64,000 nt of DNA from Pinus tabuliformis (taxonomy: Eukaryota > Streptophyta > Pinopsida > Pinales > Pinaceae), in contig CM062817.1 in NCBI GenBank assembly GCA_031772625.1, positions 886,018,184 through 886,082,183 on the forward strand, read 5' to 3'. A program made the translations under genes and the position numbers. Of this stretch, positions 47,098-58,699 are shown one piece after another (position 1 is the stretch's first letter; each line of letters opens with the position of its first letter). The notes below the pieces were generated by a model. That model had not been told where the DNA came from and ran no database searches. It saw nothing but the letters and a program-made list of their open reading frames with translations.

Positions 47098-47820
47098 TTG
47101 AAAGTTCAGGTGATCATTGATCTGCCTTCTCCTTCTTCTCTCCTTCAAATTCAACGACTCCAAGGGAAGGTTAATCTTCTTCAGAGATTTGTTCCTAATT
47201 ATGCAGAACTAACCAAAGGATTTACTCGCTTGCAAAATAAAGGGGTCTCCTTCCATTGGGACGACGCTGCTCAAAAGGCATTCAATGCCTTGAAATATGT
47301 ATTGATTCGGGCATCTTTGTTATACCCCCCCATTACCAATGCAATTATTTCCTGTAACTTGTTGCTGCAAGTACTACCATTGCTATGGTATTGGTTCAGG
47401 AGGATGTTGTAGGAACTGAACATCCTATTTATTACTTGAGTCAGAATCTCAATGATATCGAATTCAAGTACACCCATTTTGAGAAGTTAGCTTTAACAGC
47501 TGTTCAAGTTGTCCAGATTTTTTTCCATTACATCGTGCTCCACAAAATTATGGTTGTTTCAGATTGCAACCCCATGACATACATCCTCCCATAATAGTTA
47601 CTGGGGGACAAATAATCTAAATTGATTTTCATCCTACAAGAGTTCGATTTGGAATTCGTCAAATCCAAGTCGAAGGAATCCCTAGTTTTTTCTGAGTTAA
47701 TTTGCAACCTTCCCAATTTTGAAACTAAAACAACATTCAATGATTCTATTCCAAATGATTCATTATTTATGATCTCGTCATCTGACATATGGTATCGAGA
47801 CATTCTCATATATCTCTAGA
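47098..47820 (+). pseudogene. pol: RNase H of element F (fossil)
   Basis: IQRLQGKVNLLQRFVPNYAEL (RT exit), HPIYYLSQNLNDIE, SDCNPMTYILP and LQEFDLEFVKSKSKESLVF match the corresponding E domain closely. Confidence 0.8.
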
Positions 47821-48896
47821 CCCAAAATTTCTGGTCTGATACCTCTCACTCTAACTAGGGACGTATCTGATATCAAGCCAAAAAATATATTATAATCGGT
47901 GACACTCTCCATCACCGTGGTATAGATACATTTTTTTGAAGGTGCCCCACCCATGAGGAAGTTGATAAAGTATTAAATGAATGCCATTTGAGGGCATGTG
48001 GTGGTCATTTATCTGGATATGCCACCGCACAGAATATTCTATGTGCTAGTTACTTTTGTCCCACCATATTTCACGATTGTATCCTTGTTGTCTAAAAGTT
48101 TCATGCATGTCGTATTTTTGATCGAAATATCCATGCTTTGCCCCCTCCTTCACATCATGTTATCACCATTGGTCCTTTTAAGAAATGGGGTATTGATTTC
48201 ATGACATGTAACCCTCACTCGTCCAAGGGGCATGGATATGTCATCGTAGTGGTTGATTATTTTACCAAATGGGTAAGCCGATGCTTACATATAACAATAC
48301 CGATGAAACAACTGCTTTATTTTTCTTCAAACATGTCATCGTGTGGTTTGGTGTTCCTCAAGTTGTAGTTACAGACCATGGAAAATATTTTTGTAATCAC
48401 ATGATGTCTGAACTGACTGCCAAGTTGGGACTTTCCCATGAAATTTCCACTCCCTACTACCCTCAGGCAAATGGGCAAGTTGAGGCAATTAATAATTTTC
48501 TCAAAATAATGCTTCAACGTATGTTAGGGGTCCATAAATCGTACTGGCATCTCATTCTTTTTGTGGCCTTGGGGGCATACCGAACTTATGTTAGGACTAC
48601 TACTAGATTTACACCATTCCAATTTGTCTATGTCTGGAAGAAATCCTTCCACTTGAATTTGAAATTCCATCCCTCAAACTGGTTATCAAACTCCTCCCTG
48701 CCATGTCCTCGAAAGAGGAAAATCTCTTACATATGACACACTTAGATGAAACTCAATGTTATGTCGCTATGGCTAACGAAGCCCATAATAAATGTATCAA
48801 GGTGCATATGACAAGAGTGTTGAGCCTCATGTCTTCCCGGGAGGAGACCTTGTTCTGTTATACGATCAACAGTCTAATAAATTAGGATAGGGGAAT
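47821..48896 (+). pseudogene. pol: Integrase of element F, main part (fossil)
   Basis: KKWGIDFMTCNPHSSKGHGY, VVVDYFTKWV, VVTDHGKYFCNHMMSEL and PYYPQANGQVEAINNFLK are the catalytic-core landmarks. The last ~50 residues lie beyond the PLE at 50304-50442. Confidence 0.82.
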
Positions 48897-48943
48897 ATTT
48901 TTTATGCTAATGGAAAAACTTGTGAGCAATTTATGAAACCAAC

Positions 48944-48975
48944 GTTTCGGACTAGCTAGGTGAGTCCATCATCAG
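48944..48975 (-). ncRNA. Hammerhead-ribozyme-like core of the PLE
   Basis: Read on the minus strand: CTGATGA, then T, the five-base stem GGACT/AGTCC around a nine-base loop, then GAAAC and GTTGGTTTC. CUGAUGA and GAAA bracketing stem II are the invariant hammerhead core; the very short stem III and the GAAACGTTGG sequence are typical of PLE hammerheads. Stem I is not clear, so self-cleavage of this copy is doubtful. Confidence 0.7.
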
Positions 48976-49079
48976 GGCAATGAGATCTGTATTATGAGAA
49001 GAGAGAGTTGAGAAAATTATGAAGCTATTAGTAGATGAATAGAAAGATATTTGCTAGCTTATAATGTCGGCCTGATTGA

Positions 49080-50090
49080 TTTACACTTATTAATTAATTA
49101 ATTAATTAATTTATAATTTTTTTTTTATATATAAAAATTAAATTAAATTATTTAATAAATTTTATTTAAGAGACAGTTTGATATTAATTATATGATTTTT
49201 TTTTGTATTTATTTATTTTATATTTATATTTATTATTATTATTTTTTAATTTATTTATTTATTTTATTTTTATTTATTTTAATTTTTATTATTTTTTTAA
49301 TTAATTAATTTATTATTATAATTATGATTTATATCCTCTCTTTTTATTTATTTATTTTTCTTTTTCCTTCTTCTCTTTAATACAATTAAATCATTATTCT
49401 TATTATTAGTTATTTATCAGTTATTTTATTATTGTTATACATATTATTATTGCTAATAATATCATCCTTATTATTATTATTATAATTAAAATTAAAAATT
49501 ATTATTCCTATTATAATTATTATTCTTATTCTTTATGATTATTAAAATTGTTATTATAAAGATATTATAATAACAATTTTAATTATTATTGTAATTAATA
49601 TTGTAATTATTATTCCTATTAAAATTATTATTCTTATTCTTTATGATTATTAAAATTGTTATTATAAAGACATTATAATAACAATTTTAATTATTACTGT
49701 AATTATTATTCCTATTATAATTATTATTCTTATTCTTTATGATTATTAAAATTGTTATTATAAAGAAATTATAATAACAATCTTAATTATTATTGTAATT
49801 AATATTGTAATTATTATTCCTATTATAATTATTATTCTTATTCTTTATGATTATTAAAATTCTTATTATAAAGATCTTATAATTATATATTTTTTTATTT
49901 TATGTTATTTAAATTATGTGAAATGTTATATAAATGAGTTATTTGTTCTGAAATAGTTTAAATTGAAGAAATTATTATTTTCATTTATTTATTTAATTGA
50001 TTATTTAAATTTTGAAATGTTAAATGTTATCAAAAGGGAGTATTAGATTAGTTTAAAGTTTTTTTCATTTTATTTAATAAGGGTTTCCAG
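49080..50090. repeat. AT-rich tandem palindromic repeats inside the PLE
   Basis: About 1 kb of nearly pure A/T. At 49490-49900 about four units of roughly 105-115 bp contain a long palindrome. The first has 19-bp arms at 49541-49559 and 49565-49583 with a five-base loop; later units near 49649, 49744 and 49853 are progressively less perfect. Confidence 0.85.
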
Positions 50091-50097
50091 GTACTAC

Positions 50098-50295
50098 TTA
50101 GTTTAAGACTGTCATCCCTAGCGGATGGCTGCATTTGGCGAAATTTGGAGTGAGGTTTTCATCTCTGCATTGCTTTAGAAATATGAGATTGGATAGGTTT
50201 CTAGCTCTTGACATTCTCATCTTCTCAAAATATAGAGCATTGTTCAGAATGTCCCTTCCATGGTGGGACTTAATGGTGTTAAAGAGAGATTCCAT
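50098..50295 (-). pseudogene. PLE protein, N-terminal fragment
   Basis: 65 codons including DILNNALYFEKMRMSRARNL and NLIFLKQCRDENLTPNFAK. The pattern of basic residues followed by xxFLKxCxxxxLxPxF is what I know from the N-terminal region of Penelope-family proteins. The start is close to the insertion edge. Downstream domains are missing. Confidence 0.55.
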
Positions 50296-50303
50296 ACAGG
50301 CTG

Positions 50304-50442
50304 GAAGTTCAAGATAATGTGGTTGGGTCCATATATTGTCAAATGTGTTCTTGCTAAAGGGGCCTATGAGCTAGTTGATTTTGATGGAGTTCCCTTAGCG
50401 CGGCCTAGAAATGGGTTTCACTTAAAGAAATACTATGCTTGA
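50304..50442 (+). pseudogene. pol: Integrase C-terminal end of element F (after the PLE)
   Basis: KIMWLGPYIVKCVLAKGAYEL and PRNGFHLKKYYA match the end of E's integrase almost residue for residue. Confidence 0.88.
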
Positions 50443-50529
50443 TTTTTTGCGTAGTTCACTGTGTACATACTACATATAGGTCTGATTGAATGTGTTTGCA
50501 GTGTGTTCCCTTCATAGTTTCCTAGGTTT

Positions 50530-50976
50530 ATGTTAATCATGTTTACATTTTGTTTGCATATGTCAGCATCCCTCGAACGATATGTTGGTTATGATGATGG
50601 TTCTAGTCGTGGTACTCATAGCCTCTCTTCCGCAACTTGGGCTATATATGCTCCAAATGGCGAGTTAGTGAGTTTAGAAGGCATTTGTATCGGTCGCTCT
50701 ACAAATAAAATTGATGAGTATAACATAGTGATCAAGCTATTGTCTGATTCTATCTCACATAGTATCTTTCGTATAGTCATCACACTCTACACACAACTTA
50801 TAGTACTACAATTTGCTAATGTCTATGAGGTTATAATTCCAACTATGTTTCACATGTTCATGAGGGTTCGTCTTCTAGAAAGGTATTTTGATTTCATCCA
50901 GTATCAACATATTTATATAAATCTAAATACATTGACAGATGCACTTGCTAATCATGTTTTAGATAGACTTTTGTGA
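50530..50976 (+). pseudogene. pol: Second RNase H (aRNH-type) of element F, downstream of integrase
   Basis: GYDDGSSRGTHSLSSATWAIY, ELVSLEGICIGRSTNK, FDFIQYQHI and NLNTLTDALANHVLDR align with E's aRNH (35340-35771). The position, about 90 bp after the integrase end on the same strand, is the same, so the order predates the split of E and F. Confidence 0.85.
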
Positions 50977-51050
50977 TACATGTAAATTAATTCAATACAC
51001 ATCACATCACATTGAAAGAAATAATGGAACCATAAGAAACACTGAAGATA

Positions 51051-51115
<65 letters not shown>

Positions 51116-51145
51116 TATATATATATATAGATATAGATATATATA
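51051..51145. repeat. (TA)n microsatellite in element F
   Basis: Nearly pure TA for about 95 bp with GATA interruptions near 51113 and 51130. It lies in the gap between aRNH and the antisense gene, as the short run in E does. Confidence 0.95.
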
Positions 51146-51249
51146 TCAAAGTTTTGGTTTTACAAAATCTATACCAAAGACACATGTGGCCACACAACCT
51201 AAAATATACATGCAGTCAAAATATGGCTATAAGTCTCCGAGTAGACTAA

Positions 51250-51934
51250 ACATAATGCTCATGGTAACAAGCCACTGCGTGACCCATCTTGCATAGTAGC
51301 TAATTGTTACAACCCAACATGCCAATAATATGTCGTTGCATTCTCATAGGGATCTCGTCGATCCTAGTCTCAATTATGCCATGGGTCAACCCCTCCATAT
51401 GATGCTCAACCTCTGTTAGGGTCTCAGCCACATTGAGATCTTGTAGTACCTCTTATCCTACTGCAACAACTTGTACTGCCACTGGTGCCTGTTGTGGGTC
51501 TCTTGCACGATGAAGATAAGAAGAGCCCACTGGTCGAATGGGTCCAATATTTGCATGTGTACAAACCAATATTTTAGTCTCAGATACATCAAAAATCACA
51601 AAAAATTGTAAAACTTAAAAATACAAAAAATGGTCAAAATGTCTTACCTATGGCACCCCATCACTTGCCATCAGGAAGCATGAGCTCAGGTCTCTACGGA
51701 AATCCATCCCTGTGTATGGATAGTCTTCTATCATAATTAGCTGCATGCACAACAAGCTGAAGAAGACAGGTGTGAAGCTCATTGACGAAGGACCTGCATG
51801 CCTAGACATGAGATCCACCCATCTCCTCATCCGTGGGGATCTCAAATTGTTGAGAAATGGTAACAATAAATTCCGGTTTAATGTGTCCTTGATTAAACTG
51901 ATAATTAAAATCGAATTCTACTCTCATAGCAACT
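51250..51934 (-). pseudogene. Antisense gene of element F (counterpart of the E gene), partial
   Basis: On the minus strand two conserved blocks occur in E's order: PRMRRWVDLMSRHAG with YPYTGMDFRRD (51648-51866) and, further on, VAETLTEVEHH, RIDEIPMRMQRH and a final CYHEHY (about 51250-51430). E has PRMQRWVDHMSRHAG, YPYVGMDFRGD, VADTLTAVQEH, RIDELRLQLERH and CYHEHH. The N-terminal part is missing because LTR G is inserted at 51935. Decayed. Confidence 0.7.
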
Positions 51935-52731
51935 TGTAAATAGTTAATTAAGTTTAATTAACATAATTAGCTTAGGAATTTTGAGTTGAAAGTCTTTCTG
52001 AAGTCATGTATATGTTCTCCCTAAGTTTTAGGGGTCCAATATAAATTAAAATTGAGTTGGAAATTAGATCACTCAGTTTACTGAGTTAAGTTCAATTAAA
52101 TTAGTTCCAAACTGTTTGTGGAATTAATAGAGAGTCAACACTCAGTTGGTGCACTAGTGCATCCACAAGTGTCACTCTAGTTAACTGAAGATTCCATCAT
52201 CAGAAACTCATGCATGTTGATTATGAGAAAGACCCATTTGAGACTAGAGTATATGGACAGTGTACTGTCAGTGGTATTATTTACTGGAGTGTAAATATCA
52301 TGCATGCATCATAGATTGATCCTATGTTTGGATTGTACAGTTTTGGAACAATGAATTCCCTTTAAATAGGGGCTATTCATCCTAAGAATTATACAAGAGA
52401 TTAAGGGCTTGGAGAGTTGCATATTTGGATAAGTGTTGGCCAAGAGCTAGCTTGTGATCTGAGAGAGTTGAGAATACTTGAGGGGAATTGTTATAGTGAG
52501 AAAAATATTTGTATCTTCACTCATATTTATGATAAATGGAATAAAAATAGTGGGGTTTTGAGTAGTGGATTTCCCTAGATACATCTTGTGTTATGTGTCA
52601 TTTATTTATCTTCTTCTTGTTCTTATTGTTTTCATCGATCTATTGGCTTCCTCTGGTTGAAAGTAGAAGTATATTCTTGTCCTGTGCTTTAGTACATTGC
52701 ATGAGCTTGTGAATCTATAGGATTTTCTACA
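51935..52731 (+). repeat. LTR G: copia-like 5' LTR
   Basis: 797 bp with inverted ends TGTA/TACA, TTTAAATAG box at 52361-52369, and a Met-tRNA primer site directly after it. The left end is chosen from the TGTA word where antisense-gene similarity stops, so it is less certain than the right end. No second LTR was found in the window. Confidence 0.65.
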
Positions 52732-52743
52732 TGGTATCAGAGC
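52732..52743 (+). other. Primer-binding site of element G
   Basis: TGGTATCAGAGC immediately after the LTR, complementary to initiator tRNA-Met; usual for copia elements and some chromoviruses. Confidence 0.92.
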
Positions 52744-53000
52744 TGAGAACAATGAACTAAAGGAGATTTCAAAGTTTTGAGTTTTAGGTTATAGGTGAAA
52801 TTCGAATTTGCAATACATACTTCAGGGTCGGCAGATGGCGTTCTATGGTTTGCGGCTTGTTGGCTTGATGGGCCCTGACCCAGGTCCAGTGATAAGTAAC
52901 CAAGAAAATCCCTACACTACTGGCCCTTTTGGCATCAATCCGTGGAGCGCAGACTGAAGTCTCACCTGAAGTGGTATGGGGGGGTGCAAGAACCAAGTTT
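52744..53000 (+). other. Leader or short internal part of element G
   Basis: After the primer site no gag or pol reading is recognisable; G may be truncated or of the non-coding type. Confidence 0.4.
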
Positions 53001-53734
53001 ATGCACCCTGATATGGTTGTAATGTCATTTTATACCTTCACTCTGTTATGTTCCTATACCAATAGGAGACATAATTTTCAATGACTAAGGTTAAGCCTTG
53101 TAATATTATATATACCTTTTCTTTCTGCAAATGTTTTCCATATTAAAAAATTAAAAAATGTAAAGAGGGTATGTCCTAAAAGAAAAATCAAAGGACAAAA
53201 AGAATGAGAAAAAGTCAAAAAATGAAAATATATGAACCCCAAAAACAAAAGAGACCATGAAAGTGAGCAAGTCTAAATGCCACTACTATTTACTTTTATG
53301 CATAATAATGATTGTGTGCAACTTTTTATTCATGCCACAATCCATGGTAACCAAACTTTTTAATTTTGGTTATTTCATGCTTTGAATTTTATGTTTATAG
53401 TTAGAGAATAAAATCTGACCAAACAGTTTAATCTTGGCAGATCATTGATAGTTAGAGAAAATAAAGGATCTCATAAGCTTAATTTGAGTCGTTGGATGAT
53501 ATACGATTAGAATTAGATAGATTAATTTTCAAAAGAGAGATAGAATAAGGGTTTGCTAGCCTAAATGCACGCAAAGAAATTAAGAAAACATATGAGGGTA
53601 AGAGATGGGTAAGTAGAAGAAAGGTTGCTGAACTACAAAGTTAATTGGATCGAAACACATGCATCATGCTTAGATACATATTTCAACATGTATGATAAAT
53701 TCTGAAGGCAAATTCAAAGGTTTACGAGTTCATG
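53001..53734. other. Unassigned AT-rich stretch
   Basis: A-rich words such as AAAAAGTCAAAAAATG occur. No gene or repeat recognised. Confidence 0.3.
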
Positions 53735-55276
53735 TGATTAACTCCCCCTCATTCATTTTCCCCCTTTACTTACTAATTTCCTATCCATAAGTATGTTCTA
53801 GTACTTTAAATCCTACAAGTCAAAGAGGTTTAGAGAATTTCTTTGACTTTTGGTGGGACCAGACCCTCGGCTTAATGACTTATGGAAACAAGTGCTAGAA
53901 TCCCCTTCATTAAATTTGTTCCCCCCTCATCACCCTAAGAAAACCCCTTTTCCTAAGGTTAAACACCATTTGCCTAGGAAAAGTGAAAACCCCCCATGTA
54001 AATCCCTTTTCACCCAAAAACCCACAAAAAAGCTTTTTATCCTAAGTATTGAGTGTATGTGCGCAAAAATTACATTTTACCTTTTTACTTAAGGAAAAAC
54101 CCACTCCGCCACATTTCATATTAATTATTAACTTTATTATATAACTCCCCAATGAAACCCTTTTCCCGTATATTAACTAAATCCCTATGTAAATACCCCC
54201 AACCCTTAGTTTTAATAGAAACTAATACATTTGCCCCTTATCCCGACAAAACAAATAAAACCCCTCCTTAACCTTAAATAATCATAAATCACTTGTGATT
54301 AAAGCATCGGGCCCCCCTAAAACCTCCGTACATTTCGTCCATGCTATTCCCTTGCCCGACCACTATCCGATCATTTGCACCCAAATCCTATGGTACACAG
54401 CCATATCGGGCTCACTCGATGCCCAACCTTTACCCAAAGTTGAGTTAAACCTCTATTAAGCCCCGCCCAATGGTTTTAAAACCTATGATTAATTCCTAAA
54501 TAAAACCAAACCATCATGATTAAAGCCCCTGGGCCCTCCCAAACTCTTGTTCATTTCCTCCGCGCAAGTTTTCCACCCAACTGTCATCTGATCACCTTCT
54601 CCTTCATCCAACGGTCCACAGCCATATCAGTCGCGCCCGATGGCCGACCGTTACCCGCCCAATAAAGCGGTTTTTTCCAACCCCTCCTTTCCTACGTGTC
54701 ACGCTTTGGAGTAGATCGGGTGACCCCTCTGAAATACCGCCCAACCTTCATAAGCAATACGATGGCCTGGGAAACCGCCTCCCCACTCAAGCCGCCAAAC
54801 CGCCTATTGTTCATTTATAAAATTTGCCACCAAAAATAACCGTTTCTCCATAAAAAGGTAGAGAATCCCTTTTTCACCTTTTTTCACTCATTTTCTCTAC
54901 GAACCTATGTGATTCCTGCAAATGCTGAATTCACCATTTGAACTCCGAATTCATTCCTGAAGAAAGTTGCAGAGGCCCCAGTCGCCCTCTCAGTCCGTAC
55001 CAGATCCATTTGAACCTTTGCAGCTGCCTCCAAATTTGCAAATAATTCACCTAATTCCAGGTATTTCACCACGAATTACCACCCACCCTTTTAAATTTGG
55101 AAAATGTTTAGCCTGTGAATTATTTTTGTTAAGTAAAATTAATTGAAAAATACTTTAAATTTGAAAACCCGCAGCCAAACCCTCTGAAAAATCCTAGTTA
55201 CCGTGAAAAATTATGAATAAACCTGTAAAGCCAAATTTAAATACACAAGAACTAAATTATCATTGCCCTTGTTGCC
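53735..55276 (+). promoter_or_regulatory. C-rich, promoter-like block upstream of ORF H (possible LTR)
   Basis: Strand-biased C-rich sequence. A diverged direct duplication of about 200 bp is visible: GTGATTAAAGCATCGGGCCC... CACAGCCATATCGG (54292-54420) and ATGATTAAAGCCCCTGGGCCC... CACAGCCATATCAG (54515-54640). A TTTATAAAATT box follows near 54813. This resembles LTR U3 enhancer repeats plus promoter, but the ends were not found. Confidence 0.45.
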
Positions 55277-58200
55277 TTGGACATTAGCCCTGTCACAACT
55301 CCCCATTTGGACCTCGACCACCTTCCCTTAGCTGACAGGGATTTCCAAATTAAGGATACATCTACCCAGAACCTCTTGCTTAAAATCCATTGTTCAAGTA
55401 GGGACAGATACCTCAACCATGCTGGTTATATTGGCCTTTGGGAGTCAAATTTACCCAAATACCAGTTCCCAGAGGTACATGTTTTCCCTGAAATTGTCCA
55501 CCGGTGCCATGCCTGTTACATTCCCAGCGTGAGAGCTATTATGTCACCCAACCAAAATATTATGTTCATCATTACAGCTGAGTCCATAAATGAAATGTTG
55601 CAACTCCAACCAGGACCAAACCTGATGCCACTCTCAATTGGATTTGTTAGACCAATATTCCAAGTTTCTTCCCTCTAGACTGGCCCAATTGTTCCACGGT
55701 TTCATTATTGAAGAGCAACACATTCCTAAAATTCCCCCCCGCCCCATATGTTTCTACCATGTTCTCTGAAAGGGGCAAACAAATCATCACCATGATAGCA
55801 TGTGTCCTAGGATGCTCCAATGATGAATTAGTTGATGAACTTGTCTTGGACTTCATGTCAATTTATACCCTAGGACAGCCCCCTGTTGTTTTGTACAATT
55901 ATGCTGAGTTCATAACTAATATAATGCATGAACAGTTCACCAGGATGCACAATGAGAGAGTGTTTAAATACTCATCTATCCTCTACCATATGTTCCTATA
56001 ATATCAGCCAGACATATTCTCTTTTCCTCTCTAGAAGCTGGATACCAAAGGCTAGCCCAGGTCTGTTAGTTTTTGGACCCCACTGTTCCATAAGTTTGAG
56101 TCACCATACCTATTAAGATCTCATAGATTCTTTTGCCCATCCAGTCATGACTATGCTGACAGGAAGCCCTCCACCCAGGATAAGTCCAGAGATCAAAAGG
56201 GTCCTTTAGTTGTCTAAACAAAGAAAAGTGGGAGATTGGTAGCTTTACCAAAACCACAAGAGATAAGGATTTATGGTTGCTAACTTACACCATATAAATT
56301 ACCCAAATGCCTCCCCATGAGGTTATTTGCTCTAGAGTACTATAGGAAAATAATGAACTCTGATGAGATAAATTTTGTCTTGGCTAAGAAAATATCACAA
56401 TTCAAAATAAAAAACCAGTTAGGCCCCTTCATCTGCAATTCTAGAGAGGCAGGGGAGGAAGCAGACCAAATTTTGCAGCAAATGAAGTTCCAAAAGAGTT
56501 TCATGTGGAGGTATGACCCTCAAGAATTTATGACCAGATTGAGAAAGAAGGCCAAGTTAGGACCTTAAATTCACCACCCCATACCAGAGATAGAAAGATA
56601 TGCAAATCAATTTGAGTGGATGGAAAATACTCTTATAGACAGAGACAGTACAAAGCTAGATGTAGAGAATGTCTTATGTGACTCAGAAAGACAATTTAAT
56701 GAGAGCTCATTTCTGCAGGTACCTGAACAGCAAGAGCCAGCCATGAGCACCCCTCCTATCACGCAAACCCCTCAGAATGAGGAAAAGAACCCCAAAAGGA
56801 CCAGGGAGGAACCCTCAAGTTCAGGAATGGGCACATCAAATGTACAATATGAGACCAGTCAGAGCAAAAGGCCTAGGCTAAACCCTATTTCAGAGCAGGA
56901 AGACACAGAAGGCTCAATAGAAATAACTGACACTGAGCTGGACATAAGTAAAGGCACAACTCTATCTGAGGAAATAGGGGCCATCCACATCACAGACCCA
57001 GATTTTGCAAAGACAACTAAGTGTAGAAGTATCCTCATTCAGTAGGCTTGTTAATAAGGATAACGATATAAAAGATAGATATAAAGAGATCAAGATGAGA
57101 AATGAGAAACTAAAGTCCCAAACTTATGCTCAGTATCTCAAACTCACACGTACCAATTAGACAAGGTTAATGTCAGCTTTTGACATCAAGGAGGGAAAAT
57201 TACAGATGTCCTTCATAAAACCAACTGCACAATAGTCAAGGACATCAGCAGATTACAAGAGAATTGATTTTGAGGTAATGGTAAGGGATATTCATCCCAT
57301 TGACCAAATCGAATTGCACAAACAGGTTGGAGAGATGATATACTCCACCCTCACAGGTAAAGCCATAGCTACTCGTCAGCTACAGAATTAATTGAGCAAT
57401 ATCTCAGCTCAATATCAGTTAGAGAAGGTCTCCTCACAGGCCAAGGATACTGGATCAAGTCTTTGGAAGACTTAGTAATTGAATTGGGACATGATCCCAA
57501 AGACATCAAAGCCACTGAGCAACTGATCAAGAGAAAGAACGATGACATTGTAGCACTAAAAAAATAATTGAAGATACCTTAGCTACAACATCCCCAAGCA
57601 CAGGAGGCCTTAAAGAGCCAAACCAGGCATGAAGAGTTGATGGACTTGGTCCTAAAAGTTAATGATCAGTTAAGGGAGACAGAGAAGGAATTAGACACTT
57701 TAATTCAATTGAAGCAAAGTGATATTGCCACTACGTCTGCAAATGTCATCCCAACGATCTCTATAGTAGTCCCTTCAATGTTGGTAGCCTCATTGGCTCC
57801 CACGGCTCCCATGCCTAGAGCACAGCCAGTTTCAGTAGAGTCTACATCAGCAGCAGGTGCATCAAGTGAAGAAGCAACAAAGTTGGTCAGAGCCATAGAG
57901 GAAATGAACATTCAGGCTACAGAAATGAATAAACTAAAAGAAAAGGTGACAAGCTTGGAAACAGATTGTAAGCATGCCAAGATCATGCACAAGGAAGAAG
58001 TGCAGAAAGCTGCCAGAATGAATGAAAGATTAAAGGCCATGGAGAAAGATCAAACACTAAAGGAACCCCTTGGGCAAGCCAAGGAACTATTATGGGCCAA
58101 TATCATTGACTTTGTCAATGATATTTGGCCATCAATTCAAGTGATCTTTGAACAGATAGACCTGATAAAGGTAGCTACAGAAGCTATCCACAAAGTCAAG

Positions 58201-58479
58201 GAATAAATAGGAGACATACCTGAAGGTGCAACCAGACTCATCCACTTCCTCAATAGTAAAAACAAGTATGAACATCAAGAATTGGATATAGAGGATAGGA
58301 CAGAAACAATTTTAGAGGTAAGAAAGGTCATTTCCAAGAGAAACTTAGTGTTAAACATGGAGGACAAGTGTCAAAATATGCAGTTGGCAATTGACAGATT
58401 TATGGCCAAGTTTGGAATTTTGAGAGAGAAAGGGTTACCCAGTCCCTTGGTCATAAATGACAAGCTCATGACACAATAG
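55277..58479 (+). pseudogene. ORF H: unknown retroelement-like protein with C-terminal coiled coil (fossil)
   Basis: Not recognised. Plus-strand open pieces form a long coding-like tract of about 3.2 kb. The N-terminal part looks globular (YIGLWESNLPKYQFPEVHVF, CYIPSVRAIMSPNQNIMFII, CSNDELVDELVLDFMSIYTL). A middle part (56620-57040) is acidic, Ser/Thr/Pro-rich and contains KRTREEPSSS. The last part (57637-58479) is rich in Glu/Lys with heptad-like spacing (MNKLKEKVTSLETDCKHAK), probably a coiled coil. The same three-zone plan appears in the B ORF (19807-22893), though I see no clear residue similarity. Several breaks. Confidence 0.5.
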
Positions 58480-58699
58480 GATTATAACAATAAAATCATA
58501 GAACTAGCTAAAGAACATGCCTATACATCATCGATAAAGGCATTGCCAACAGGTAAAGTTCTTTACCAGGTTTTTCCTCCAGCATGAGGTGAAACACCTA
58601 TTCATCACTAGGCCTACTTTTGCTAAGTACACCGAGGCAGATGAGATATATAGAAGGATGTTGAAAATCAAGTTACCTGATGTATAATTATGGGAAAAT

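Larger units (their letters stand above)
48897..50303 (-). mobile_element. Penelope-like element remnant (minus strand)
   Basis: The integrase of F is interrupted between its LLYDQ-like motif and the WLGPYIVK motif by about 1.4 kb of foreign, very AT-rich DNA. On the minus strand it begins with a short reading like the N-terminal region of PLE proteins (50098-50295) and ends with a hammerhead-ribozyme core (48944-48975), a known PLE hallmark. The RT and GIY-YIG endonuclease expected between are absent; that space holds AT-rich repeats. Limits are approximate and no target duplication was identified. Confidence 0.65.
46132..51934 (+). mobile_element. Element F: old relative of element E, right-hand portion
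   Basis: Plus-strand order RT, RNase H, integrase, aRNH, (TA)n, antisense gene, the same as E in mirror orientation. It is interrupted by a PLE (about 48897-50303) and cut at 51934 by LTR G; its left part is split off by copia D. Protein-level similarity to E is clear throughout although the reading is heavily broken, so F is the oldest layer here. No LTR of F was identified. Confidence 0.85.

Noticed and set aside
50952-51197. Tyr/Ile repeat ORF on the minus strand
   Set aside because: Translation of the (TA)n microsatellite.
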